Below are positions 41,881-54,106 of a stretch of DNA of 64,000 nt, in pieces. The notes under the pieces were generated by a model that was given only the letters and a program-made list of their open reading frames with translations, was not told where the DNA came from and ran no database searches. The translations under genes were made by a program, and so were the position numbers. Origin of the DNA: Steinernema hermaphroditum (Eukaryota; Nematoda; Chromadorea; Rhabditida; Steinernematidae); contig CM059622.1 of the NCBI GenBank assembly GCA_030435675.1, positions 14,756,001-14,820,000 on the forward strand, written 5' to 3'. Each line of letters starts with the position of its first letter. Position 1 is the stretch's first letter.

Positions 41881-42628
41881 ATGGACGGCGTGATGGATCG
41901 CTCCTTTGATAGCATGTCCTCCTTCAAGTTTAGGTTTCTTATTATTGCCATGCACATCGGATTCTTGGTTTACAGTATGACTTTTAGTATTGCTTCCACC
42001 GGCGAGATGCCTCCCGTTTCGGGCCATCTACAGAAGCTCCTTTGTGCCTGTTATCATCCCGAAAAGGGCCCTTCGAAGAAGAAGGAGGAAGATGCCTACG
42101 CGAAGATCATAAAGAAACCTTCGAACGATTCCGGAACCAGCAAGGTGAGACACGGAGATATGCTTTTGTGGCTTGAGTGCCGTACATCTTTCCTAACACT
42201 GCATGATCGTGTGTTTCCCAGCATGAGCATCAAGCGACCGAAGTCGAATTCGACGAAGTTGGATATGCGAAGCTGAATATCATAAGAACACCGAGTCCGG
42301 AAGCGCGAATGAACAAGTCGCAGTATGATAACAATGTAAGTTCTTATACATGACCATAAATGAATAGAGAGCTTCGGCAAGATATATCAAGAAAAACAGT
42401 AATTTTGTCTTTTTTGGATTACAGCAACAACACCGTAACTGTAAACACAAGGTGTATAGTCTCATTGGAAGTCTATTGTTAAGTTTATTCGTTAGACGTT
42501 CCTTGGATCTTGCAAGTCTAATACGTAGAGCAAATGGTCACAGTGAACCACCCTCGCAGATTTTCGATTTCCCCCCTCTGTTGCTAGTTGGTTTGTGTAA
42601 TTTTGTAATCAGAAAACGGCATTTTTGA
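41881..42628 (+). CDS. Single-pass membrane protein, unassigned
   Basis: Exons 41881-42144, 42222-42335 and (less certain) 42425-42628; splice signals are GTGAGA..TTCCCAG and GTAAGT..GATTACAG, all phase 0. The first exon encodes MDGVMDRSFDSMSSF, one hydrophobic segment (RFLIIAMHIGFLVYSMTFSI), a cysteine pair (LLCACYHPEK) and a Lys-rich stretch. Exon 2 is acidic then Ser/Pro-containing (TEVEFDEVGYAKL..RTPSPEAR). Exon 3 is AT-rich and may not be coding to its TGA. No family recognised. It is the last convincing complete gene before the gene-poor tract. Confidence 0.5.
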
Positions 42629-42989
42629 ACCCGCATTGAGCTAACCATCTAAGGTATGTAGAAAAGAATATGCACTTTTTATCGTAGTAATCGGTTTGGA
42701 TCTAAACCGCCTACACCTGAACCGCCCTTGATCATGTGAGGACAGGTTAATCCGCTCACCAGACATTTCCGTCACCTTGGGAAAGCACTAGGAAAGACCT
42801 CTTTCAACAAGAAATACAGTCATTAGAAAAAGAAAGATCTGCATGCATCCACTTACAGTACTGTCCTTCAAATTAACGTTTTATCTTTTATCATAATAAA
42901 CCCGGCTGCGCGCGAATCCGCGCCCTCCAGGTACTAAAAGCCAATTAGGAGCTCATGCAAATGGCTGAAGTTGGGGCCAAAAAACTGTA

Positions 42990-43145
42990 GCCCTGCGGGC
43001 GGCAAGACACCATAGCCCTGCGGGCGGCAAGATTGGTGCTCATGCAAAGGGCTGAATTTGGGGCCAAAAACTGTAGCCCTGCGGGCGGCAAGACACCATA
43101 GCCCTGCGGGCGGCAAGACACCATAGCCCTGCGGGCGGCAAGATT
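42990..43145 (+). repeat. 26-bp tandem array
   Basis: Five GCCCTGCGGGCGGCAAGA units, most followed by CACCATA; the array is split by a 40-base GGTGCTCATGCAAA segment that itself repeats. Each unit holds a short GCCCTGCGGGC palindrome. Confidence 0.85.
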
Positions 43146-43395
43146 GGTGCTCATGCAAATGACTGAAGTTGTCCAAAAATCTGCAAAGCTAAAAAATACG
43201 CTAAAAACGGCACAAAAACTGTAAAGAAACGCAAAGCCTTGCGTCCCCAGAGATATGGTGGAAGTATAGCGCTATCATCTCAACTGCTTGTGTGGCTCAT
43301 TGCGAACGTGCTTCGTTTGTAAGCGGGCGGTGCCGGGTTCGGTTCCCCTCGGGGTCCTTATTTTGTGTGGGTGTTTTCCCCGTGCTCACGGAAAA

Positions 43396-43396
<1 letters not shown>

Positions 43397-43423
<27 letters not shown>
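43397..43423. repeat. (CA)n microsatellite
   Basis: Perfect CA dinucleotide run inside repeat R2. The matching place in the 48.3 kb copy has only a short CA run. Confidence 0.9.
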
Positions 43424-43427
<4 letters not shown>

Positions 43428-43619
43428 ACCAACGGACCCGTCGGTTCTCCATTTATATATAGGGGATCATCATTATGGATTTGAACCACCCACACCTTGC
43501 GCTACCGACTAGTGCCTGCGAACATTTTGAAGGAAAGCTCCACTTGATTGTCAAACGAACCAAATCCAAATGACTGCTTTGGACTCTTTATGGAAGCAGG
43601 GGCTTTCATGAAGATTGCG

Positions 43620-43727
43620 TTTTTTTCGACTTGACATCCGCTTTTCTATGTGGAGCAGTTTGCTCTGATTCCCTCTTCTAGATTCAGTGGTCAAAGTCAG
43701 TCAAGGTCCTCTTTTCTTTCCGTCTTT
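43620..43727 (+). repeat. Direct repeat D1, first copy
   Basis: About 108 bases matching 44580-44692 with substitutions, including the block GTGGTCAAAGTCAGTCAAGG in both. Confidence 0.7.
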
Positions 43728-44579
43728 CCACTTAAGAAGTTGTTGAAGAACCTGTTATGATTGACAACGATTGCCACTGTGCACCTAATCGATCGTCAAT
43801 AACGCTCAGAATCAGTAGGTGCCTCTCATTGAGATTGATCACTTCGCACTAATGCGGTTTCATCCATGTTTTTCGAGTAGCCACAGGGTGTCGTTTAATT
43901 TATAACCGTTGTTAGGTTGTAGAATCGTTCTATATTGAAGTTTTTTTGTACCCGATAACTTCTTGCTGTTTTCTTTTATGTGACTACTGTATTCTGATGA
44001 CTTCTCTCTTCACGTATGGCTTTTGTACTTTCGGCTGATTGATCAATCTGCACTTTACTCGTTTTTGGTTCTGAAACGTGTTTCCCTATCGCAGTTTAAA
44101 ACGGGCGTGAAGTTCGCTCCGCTTCCCATACGTGGTTTCGTTTTTTGCACGCTTCCGTACTGCATCTTATCGATCGTCCCACTAACACGATTGCTCCCGT
44201 TTGTTCCCATTTAGTGATCAGTTATCTTCTGTTGTTACAAATAATTTGATACACGACTTTAAATGTCGTGTGTTCATCTCAGCTTATGATAAGAGTGATA
44301 TTCCTGAACGAGGATAGGAAGCTGCTGTCGATCTGGGTCCTTTTTCAATATTTTCCTATTGTTGGCTCTGCAAATATTCGTGGCATCTAGAATTCGAAAC
44401 TCGAAATTTTCAAAAAACAAATAAGTGGGTAAAAAACTTAAGAAGTTAAAGCATTGAACCGACGACTGACTTACAACTGTCAACTTCACATTCGTAATGT
44501 TGGAACCGGAGGCCGTGCGGCGCTACGATTCTAGGGGCTGGTCTAAAGAAGACAGCTACTCTATGCTGGTTCCAGAGTT

Positions 44580-44692
44580 CTCTTTCGAGTTGACACTCGC
44601 TTTTCTGTGAGAGGCAGTTTGTTCTGACTCCCTCTTCTAGATAGCTCCGTGGTCAAAGTCAGTCAAGGTCCACTTTTCTTTACGTCCAAAGG
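44580..44692 (+). repeat. Direct repeat D1, second copy
   Basis: Second copy of the 43620-43727 repeat. No coding potential seen in either. Confidence 0.7.
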
Positions 44693-47600
44693 ACGATGCT
44701 TTTAGAAGCTCACTCTCCCAAGATACCGTAACTCTCCTCGACATTCGGCTGTATCTGATCAAAAGCAGTCAGCTCACATGAAACATGTCCGCCTTTCGCT
44801 TCGGCTATGGCTTCGCCTTCATTATAAATTTTACACCGTATATACCGTCTAAATTTCCGGCATTCAAAGCTAAATTCAAACGGATTGGTTCACTGTTGAA
44901 CGCGTTATAGTTCGTGACTCCAAAAAGACACTGTTGTCTTATCTGACTGTCTGTTCTTTTCAAAAAATATATATGGAAAACCGTCCCAGGGCGTGAAATT
45001 CACCACCATAAGATCGGTGTACATCCAGGCTTGGCTTAGACCTATACCAAGATATTTAAGCGAGGCCCTGGTAGCTTTGCACATGGTGCAGCATTCAGGC
45101 GCTTTTCCAGACATGCCTAAATAATGAGAACCTATATCTGTATATTGACCACAAGACTCACTGTTTTTTATTTTCGCTTTTATTGCATTTTTATAACAAG
45201 GCAAACTCATGTTTTATTCAGGCATGGCGGTCATATATCCACTGTAGGGTGCTCTGAGATATCGTATAAATCGGTTGTGAAATTGGTCTCCCTTTATATT
45301 AGACGGCAAGTGACAAAGTGTTTGTTTTTCAATACAATCCAATATGTGAAGGAATCTGGAACCTAATGCTATTACGATCCTAACCATTCTCTTTCTATGA
45401 GTTGCCTAAGTGTTGTAAGAAACGGTAACCTTGGTGTTTGTACGATTAACTGTAGGTTAATAAATGGATTAGTCTTCTTCAGTTTACCCTCATGGCATAC
45501 GGAAGTGCTCGTTTCCTAATTAAATTAAGCCAGCTGTCTCCTTTGCCTATTGCGAAACTCGATCTTCTCTCGCGCCATTGACCGTAATTTCGGCGAAATC
45601 AATCGGTCGTTCCAATTCGGCCTTCTTCTCACTTTCTTCCTTCCACCACACGCCATCCTTCACTTGTAGCCCGATTCATCATCGCTTTTTCTCGATTTCT
45701 CGCCGGTGACCCGGAACTGTAGGGGCGCCCCCGGTCGCCCGAAGGCGTCCGTTCGCCTCTAACGCGACGTGACAGGTTCACGTTGTTCGTTTTGTTGCTA
45801 TCGCGTTGCGCGTTTCATGTCGCGAGGATTAGTAGAACGCGGCGACGACGATCGTTTGACATTCCTGCGCTTCGTTGATTTATCGTATCATTCGCTTTCG
45901 TGTTTGTTTACCGAATGTGGCCGAAAACGCGATTCTGCATTGTTTCCGAGCGATTCGTCGAAATTCACACGTTTTATTTGAGAGCGTCATCGGAAGAAGG
46001 GTCTATTTTATTGGCCACTTGCTCGCTTTGATGTTTGGTTCGTAGAGGCACGATCAAGGTCTACGCATTGACATCTGGTTTCTGAAATTGGGACCACTTA
46101 CGGTAGTCGTCTTGGGTCCACTTAGAAGTCATCGTATGCAGTCTTTATACATGAAAACACATCGGTCTGACAGTCTTAAATTTCAATCCAACAACGGAAG
46201 AGAGTGCTAAGTGCTGAGTGCTAAGCGTGCTAAGAGAGTGCTAAGCAGGTTCACCCCTGCCTTATCCACCAAAGCTTTATTGAGCATTCTGATCTCGAAA
46301 AGAGGCCTCTTACTGCAAGAAACAAAAAGTACATCAAGAAAAATAGGTTTGGATCACTCGTTGGTTCTGCCAAACATTTCCTTCGGCAAAGATAAGAAGC
46401 GAAGCATCGCTTGGTGGATCACATCTGCTATGGTCGAGGGTATACATATGCCCTATTGCTATAAGGTATAAAACATGAATATGGGTGATCGGGGCGGGAT
46501 GTAGCCCATCTATGACTTTTCTTGAACTGTCCTTGACCACCCATGGCACCCTCATCCAAATCCATATCCATGTTTTTATCATCCATCCATTTCGTACGTA
46601 TATAACATGGATATGAATTAGGATGTTCCGACAGGCCATTCTCTTTCGTTACCCTTATCCATATTGATTCCCATGTTTTACATGACCCATACAGGTCCAG
46701 GTCCATGCCCATATCGATATCCGTTTCAATGGATTTAATTTTGATATATGGCTCAGATCCACTTGAGTTATTAGAAAGTCGCTGAAAACAGCTACATCTG
46801 GGACGGACTAAGATGGTCTATGGACCTAGAGGTGCAGCGTCGATGGGTGAACCCGGTGATTTTTGTTTAGATATTAATAAATGACTCAATAACTATTAGT
46901 ATAGTCAACGCAACATATTTAATCTTCACACAAAAGGAAGCCTAGTCAGCCTAAACGCCGGAGGGAGACTACTACCCAGCATCTGCCTTCCATTCGGCTT
47001 CCCATTCCTCCTTTTTCTGCGAGTGTAGATGTCCGGATTTTAACGGTTTTCCCCTATCCGTTTTGGTCGGCTTCGGGGTTTTGTGGACAGTCGAACCCTC
47101 AACCTTGATGCCCTCTCGCACTGGCCCAGTCGTCTATGCGGTCTTCTCGGGCTTTACGGGATATTTTGCCGATCCCGTCAGTCTTGCCTCTTTATGGCTA
47201 GGCTTACTGGCAACCCCTCATACCCTTGCTTATTGTTCCTTTTTGCTTCACTTTCTTCATTTCAGTTACACATTATCTCAACCTCATTCTCACCACAGTA
47301 TAAATTAGCCACGCAAATTATCCTGCCTTCGTTTTTCTAAAACCCATCAGCGAACTTTCTCCTTCGGGTAACAAATGATAGAACTGAAAAACTTAATTCT
47401 CCAATTGGCGACACTTCCAAGCAGCGTCGACCTTGAGTCTGTTACACCTAACGATGCTCCACCGCGATTATTCATCAAAGCGGCGTCGGTCTCCCGATGG
47501 CGAACTCGCCGAGTTGGCCTTTCTTTCTGCTTCCTCCTCTCGACAGTCCAACAGCGCATCATCTCCGACTGGTTTGAGCTGTTTTCTGCTTGTTTTATTT

Positions 47601-47982
47601 TTGCCTCCGCGGTATTCATATCGCGAGGAGTCGCGTAATCCCTACCGCAAACAGCGTTCTCTTCGTATAAATTCGTTTATTTTGGGCCTTGTTGGCATTG
47701 GTCTTCAGGTATCCAATTCAGTTCCAGTTTTTTTTTTGCTTTACATTGACCAGGAAAAACGGAAGATAATTGGCTTTTTCGAAGTGTTTGTCTTTAACCA
47801 CTCTTGGGCAGACCTGACAAAGGCGGCGCCCCAGAAAGGCGACTCCGACTCCCCGTTGCGATGCACCTGTCGTCGACGATATGCTCTTTTGTTTAAAGGG
47901 AACTGTTGGTTTTTCGGAAATTTGAATCAAATGATGCCCTATTGTCTGTGCCCTGTTTCATGGAAGGTTATCTATGAATGAT
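44693..47982. other. Gene-free stretch with low-complexity and GC-rich patches
   Basis: No exon recognised. 45560-45980 is a GC-rich island. 46205-46250 repeats GTGCTAAG. 46470-46730 is rich in ATGGATATG-like hexamers. Open frames here follow these composition shifts and show no domain. Confidence 0.35.
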
Positions 47983-48866
47983 AATAAACGCGGCTGCGCG
48001 CGAATTCGCGTCCTCCAGGTACAAAAAGCCATTGCCCTGCGGGCGACCAGACACCGTAACTCTGCGGGCGTCAAGATTGGCGCTCGTGTATATGGTTGAA
48101 GTGGGCCAAAAACTGTAAAATTTCAGAAAACTCGAACCGACATCTCTGCTGGTTACAAAATAGCCAAAAAGTCACTGAAAAAGTGCAAAAAAACTCAAAG
48201 CCTAGCATCGCCAGAGAGATAGTGGAAGTAGAGCGTTAGCATCTCAATTGTCTGTGTGGCTCATTGCGAACGTTCTCCGTTAGTAATTCTCCGGTGTCGG
48301 GTTCGGTTCCCCTCGTAGTCCTTATTTTGTGTCGGTGTTTTCCCCGTGCGCACGGTAAAAACACACACACAGACCAACGGACCCGTCGGTTCTCCGTTTA
48401 TATATAGAGGATCTACATAGTTTTGTACTTGACTTTGCAGTCGTGTCCATTCCGTTTGTCACCTAAGATGGCCATAATTTATGATGCACGACTGTTTTTA
48501 TCGACCAGGTTTTAGAATGCACAAATCAGTTAGGATCATTTACGTGTAAAACGTGTCTTCCTTCGCTAATAATTTTTGAAAAAAAACCTTCGCTAATGAT
48601 TTTTGAAATTTTTTGAGATTTTTGATAGGCTCCTTTGATCTTCTTTGAAAGTTCGACAGTTTTCAATTGTTCTCGCATTTGTAAAAGCATCAACATAGAC
48701 AAAATAAGGACCACGAGGAGAATCGAACCCGGCAGTCGCTAGGCCTTCTATGTGTTTACCGGTCAAAGTGCTACCGTCAGTATAGCCAGTGTCTTGTCAA
48801 CCGCAGGACTACGTGGTTTTTAATACCTAAAGGGTGCGAATTCGCGCGCAGTCGCGTTTATATATA
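47983..48866. mobile_element. Fold-back element of repeat family R2
   Basis: About 880 bp with inverted ends: ATAAACGCGGCTGCGCGCGA at the left, and the reverse complement of TATAAACGCGACTGCGCGCG near 48866 at the right. Inside, each arm carries a tRNA-like segment with a box B and CTCGTNGTCCTTATTTTGT, the left one near 48295-48330 and the right one inverted near 48705-48735. No protein frame. It looks like a non-autonomous fold-back or tRNA-derived element. Confidence 0.75.
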
Positions 48867-51800
48867 AACATAAATTGCAAATGCGACGGCCTGAACTGAA
48901 CTACATCTGAAATGTCTACATGGCTCACTGTCCCTTTATTCAGCGATAGTCCTTAGGACAATCGGCCTATCAAATTATATACCGACAAAGATCTGACGTA
49001 TAAATGTTACGTTTGAAGGTATTAGAAGAACGAGGACAGGTTAAGGAAGTCATGAGGAGGTCCTTACCTAAAATTGACGAAGGCTGCTTAATAGCCCTCC
49101 TGCCACCTCTTGAGACCGATTCAAGTTTCCGCAATCTGAAACTGACGAAGTTCTAAGAACACCCTAGTTAGATTATCGATTTCGGAGTGGCCGTTTTGTC
49201 GGACTACACCCTAGTTAACTCGCTTCTTAATATGATATCTGATCCCGCGCGATAAGCCATACCGATCCCCGGATCAATAGCCCTTCCGATCTCCCGAGGA
49301 CCCATCGAACGGGTTTCCTTCTGCAGCGGGTCTCTCACTCCGAGTCGCCGTCTTCTTCTTCTTCTTTGAAATTCGTCTTTATCATCGGCCGCGCACACGC
49401 GTAATTACAGCGTTAATCGTCGGCGTCCCCACCGTCTCCACCAACTGTCGCTTCGTTTTGCTTTGCGCGATTTATTATCGCCATTCGCGCTCACCTGGCA
49501 GTCGCCCCTCCATTATCATTAAATATGTATGTTCTCTCTGCAGGCGCGTTGTTGCAACGCGAACGTGCGAACTCTACTAACCTTGTACTTTACTTTCTGT
49601 ATGTCTCTTTTTTGTGTGCACGCCGAATTAGATGGGAGAGACTGAAGGCGTGTCTTGACTTGTACTTTGGAGTAAACTTTGTAATACAAAAGTGGGAGTA
49701 CTGTAGAGGTAGGATAGTATTAATAGAACAGCTATATGACCTTGGAACGGTTCTTACGTTCGTTTTTAGTGTAATTTCGAGGACTGGAGCTGTGGTTTTA
49801 TGTCTGCTACATCGGTGACCTCTAATGAATTCGTTTTTGATTGGATTGCGAAATTAGGAGTGTAAGTATTCAGCTGGTCTGATTTTTGATTCTTCCATAT
49901 GCAAGACTCATTTTTATTGTTGACAAGATTCTTCCAGCCAAAACAATCCGACCCAAACCTACGGGACGGTTCCAAACTGTTGAAGGGTGGTCCAAGTTCC
50001 AACAAAGTTGTGAGGGGTCGGCTCAAATCCACAAAAAAAACGGACGTTTTGAGGCAAGAGGACGGATAAACGTGCAAAAAAAAGATGGCCAAAATTTGAA
50101 AAGGGGCGGCTCTATGAAAACCAAAGACGATTCTAGACAATCTACGGTCCAATCATTTCACATAGACGCCTGGGAAGGTCGGCGTCTCGGGAAGGTTTCA
50201 TTTGACGAAACTGTCTATTAATGACCGATGCGACCTATGCCGTCAAGGGAGAACGTCCAAGAGACTGTCTGAAAAATGGCGGCATGTCGTGATAGCACTG
50301 GCCCACAGCGATTACAACATTAAGCAACCAAATTAGGCAAACCACATTCAGATCATTTCAGTTCATGTTTTTTGAAATAAAGTCACATTGATTGTTTCGT
50401 TTTTCGAATATCTTTCAACTTCACTCATAAAATTCTGCCTGATGTATTGCCAAGATTTCGTTGATTGATGAGAGGAAATTTGATTTGTTTCCATTGAACA
50501 TTTAATGTATCTTTTCTATTGACGTGTGCAAAAATGCTGATGTAGCCACGTGGATTAAGAAGATCAAGTGCTTTCTCGTGTGTACCGAAACCGATGAACC
50601 AAAACGTTTCTACATAAACACCCTTATTTGGCGCAGCGCAAGATGTGTTCGGGCTGATAGCCCTAATTTGTTCCAACGCATAAGTGCGCCATGCCTTCTC
50701 AATGACTGATAGGCTTTCTAGATTCAGCGTGTGCCTTCTATAGATCGTATTTTACAGAGTCGATGGTTTTGCAATAGGCTTCCAACCACCTCGGAGTATC
50801 AACCACTGCCTAAGAGAGGCTATATCTGCCGTTTAAGGAAAGATCATTTCTTGACCACTTGGGGGTAAAGGGGACTAAAAACCTGATCTTCTGCTCCACC
50901 GAAACGTTGCCGAGTGAGAGCTGTTATTTGCCTGAACCGCGTATCTGCAGCTTTGCGAAACGTGAATAATCATCTCGTATCAAAGGTAACCAATCTGTAG
51001 TTCGTATGGAAACATATTCGACTAATTGACTAGTCAGCGTCGTTTTTGATCGCAAGTAGTTATGTAAAGCTTTATTGGCATGTGATCCACTCAGGTCTAC
51101 GTTTTTCTCTTCCATTCGCCCAACTATTTTAGTCATTTCAATCAAAAGACACATTCATTCGTTTCCTTTTGTCGTCACGAGATTCCCCCGAATGATTCCT
51201 TCCTACATTTCCTGCTTTCTAAATCAAAACTTTCATTAACCAATGCCGCTTCCTTCCGGTTCCCAATTGGTTTCGGTGTTTCATAACGCCCAAATATATA
51301 AGTGCGAGGGCAAATGTTGCTTTTGATTAATTGCACCCCTACATGCGCTGTTTTTTATGCAATTCAATTACACCCACAACCGCGATGATCTTGCGCGGAA
51401 ACTTGTTTGTTAATCGCCCGGCGGACGCGCTTCATCGCGAGGAACTCCTCTGTTTGATTGTTATTTTGATTGCCTTGATGGGGATGAGGCTGACGATGTC
51501 CGGTCGTGCATCCCTGAAGAATGGAGCCGACTTAAGGGGAAATTTGGAGAATGCATCTTTACTAAGACAACATAATGAAAATGATCGATGGAAGAGCGCG
51601 ATTCAAAAGATACATGGCTAGAAGTCCTATCTTTCAAATCGTAATGTAAGAAAATGTAGAAAATTTGTACGGTATTAGCGCTTCCTTCCAATTCCCAATC
51701 AGTTTTGGTGTTTCATAGCACCGCAAAAATGCTCAAATATATGTATAAGTAAATGGTGCTTTCTAAAGTGATGTCTATTTTGGTATCATCCTGCGCGTAA

Positions 51801-54100
51801 AGAAACGCCCGACATTTCATGGTCGACAGGAGGGGACACCAGAAAAGCAAGGGGAACGCTGGAAAACAAGGTTAATGCAGTTCTTAGTGTCGGCTCGATC
51901 CGAGAATCGAATAATTTGAACATTTTTAAACAGGGCGGTTTTATGAATTATAATTTGCGAAATGTTCAAAGCTCACAGTACAAGTTGCTTTTCATTTGCG
52001 ATGACACATCCTGTCCCGTTTCTCTCTCCGTTGCTGTGAATCACCATCTCTTATCAGCCAAACTTCGCCTTCTTCGTGCCCTTCCGCCCAAATCGGTCAT
52101 GAACTCTCGATCGGCTCCTTTCTCTTCGACCGACTTTTGTTTCTGCGCCGCCGCCGCCACTTAGTCGTCCAATTTCAAAATTCGAACGTCGGTAACCTTG
52201 GCGCCAAACCGCAAAGACCCATTAAACTTTGCGAGTTGTTTATGCCGTGAAGGGGGGCGGTTCCGCGCCAGCCCTCAGAGAACAACAAAACGAGGGAGAT
52301 GTGTCGTCCTTTTATTGTTCGCGTCGAAACGTCGTGGCGGGAGACTTTGAGCTCACCTGACGTTAATCGTCAGATTTATTGGGAACTGTTTTTTACTACT
52401 GCTGTTTACACAGCACAGTGGTGGGGTGTAAAGATTTATGGCCTGTTGCGTAAACTTGGAAGAGGTACAGTCAGCGAGACGAGTCAGTATTTTGTTGGAG
52501 ACAGTGGTCGAAAACAGTCTTCGGTCCAGTGGCTACGTGTCTACATATCCATTACTGTGCGTTGTTGTTTTGTCTGCTATGATTCCGGGTTCTCTTTCTT
52601 GATTCGCATGCCTCTTCTTGTCGTGTTGTTGTTGAGATATTCCTGTGCAGAGCAAATTCATAAGAGTTTTTCCTGCAGTCAAGAGCCCTTTAAAACGGAT
52701 TCTTGTTGAGCTTAACAGTGATTTTTGACTCACCGGCGATATTTCACCTGAACGAACTCGGGATAACTCCGACCGTTCGCGAGAAACGGTGCAAAGAGAG
52801 CGCAAACGATCAGAGAAATCCTCTCTCCTCTTTGCTGAATGCCCATTGTCTCTGGTCGTCTGCGCTCTTCTGACGTCGCTTCGCACAGAAACATAAATAG
52901 GGACACCTGACACCTCCTAAATACAGGTAGAATTCTTGGTATATGAACAAGAAAATGGCGGTAACAGTTATATTGACGCTTACTGTTGATATTTAGCGGA
53001 TTTAAGTGTGATCTTGACAACCGCCTAGGGAATTAGGGAATTCAAAACTCTTAAACTTGTAAAAGCACTGGATGAAGAGGAACATTCAGCGTTTCCATGT
53101 CACACTCACACTCGAAATCGCTAAAATCATGGTGGCTATCTTTTTCTCAGTATTCTCAGTATATAAAGCGCCGCTCTGAGGAGGCATTTCGAATCAGCTT
53201 GGGCTGGAATGGCTCGAATTACTCGGTTCCGGCTTAGTTCACTCCACTGATTTGAATTTGTTTCTTTAATACCTTTGAGCTCATGTCACTTTAAATGCTT
53301 TTCAAAATATGCACATGCATATATCATACTGCTTCAATTTCGGGTTCTTCGGACCCATATATGTATAGGCCCATCACATTTTAAGAAGACTTAACTTCAT
53401 ATTTATTATTTTATTGCTGTTCTTTTATTTGCCTGTACAGTGTATACATTAGATAGATCACGGAACGAAAGATACATAAACAAGAGGGCGCCAAAAGTGT
53501 ATCCTGTAAATGACCATATCCCAGGGAATGAGTGGCTTCCGAAAAGATGATATGTGCAGCAAAATTCTATAAAGTAGTGCCTAAACACTACAGACATCAA
53601 TCACTTTCATGCTCTTCCTGTGCTACAATAGGACCTATAATAAACAGCAAAAATTTGACCATTATTTGTACAATTCTGCGGAAAACTCCATTTCCGGCAC
53701 ATTCGTTATAAACACACTCTATCTTCTCTAGGACCTGCTAGAATTTATGCCATAACACGTTAAGGTGACACCTCCAGCAGAGCTATTTTTCGCGTTTTCC
53801 AACAGAAACAAGTTGGTGATAAACACATCCGTTCAGGTTCTAATCAGCCAACTAAAAAAACTGCACGACTTCAGAGCACCGCTCTGCACTTCACCCCTTT
53901 TTTACCATCAACTCCCCTCAGAATCGCAACATTAGGTCTACGCGTCGAAGTGACGACGACCGTTGAGATCACGTTCCTGTCGGCCTTCGCCGCGATTTGT
54001 CCTTGTTTTTCGCGCGCCACTGTAATCAAATGCGATCCGTCGCCATCGTCATTTCGCTATTTTTTGGTGATGCCCACTTAGCGCTCTGTTTTGACGACCG
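48867..54100. other. Gene-poor stretch
   Basis: No complete gene recognised. It contains GC-rich islands (about 49330-49560, 51350-51480, 52020-52320, 53930-54130) and an imperfect repeat of about 75 bases at 51236-51308 and 51672-51751. Confidence 0.35.
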
Positions 54101-54106
54101 ATTATT

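Larger units (their letters stand above)
42898..43480 (+). repeat. Repeat R2 copy with tRNA-like promoter segment
   Basis: Begins like 47983 (CCCGGCTGCGCGCGAATCCGCGCC), contains the 26-bp tandem array (42990-43145) and a block with a tRNA-type box B (GGGTTCGGTTCCCCTC) at about 43335. It ends in a CA repeat and CGGACCCGTCGGTTCTCC. Only one arm is present. Confidence 0.75.

Noticed and set aside
42990..43145. Regular short repeats suggesting a CRISPR-like array
   Set aside because: The units run into each other with no unique spacers of constant length, the host is a nematode, and the array lies inside a dispersed repeat. It is a simple tandem repeat.
47063..47340. Two overlapping 80-85 codon hydrophobic frames
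   Set aside because: Both end in low-complexity Ser/His-rich tails, lack splice context and a recognisable family, and alternate frames score equally.
48718..48830. Possible real tRNA gene in the right arm of the fold-back element
   Set aside because: Box B and a CTCGTGGTCC end are present, but I could not form a proper acceptor and anticodon stem, so it is treated as tRNA-like repeat sequence.
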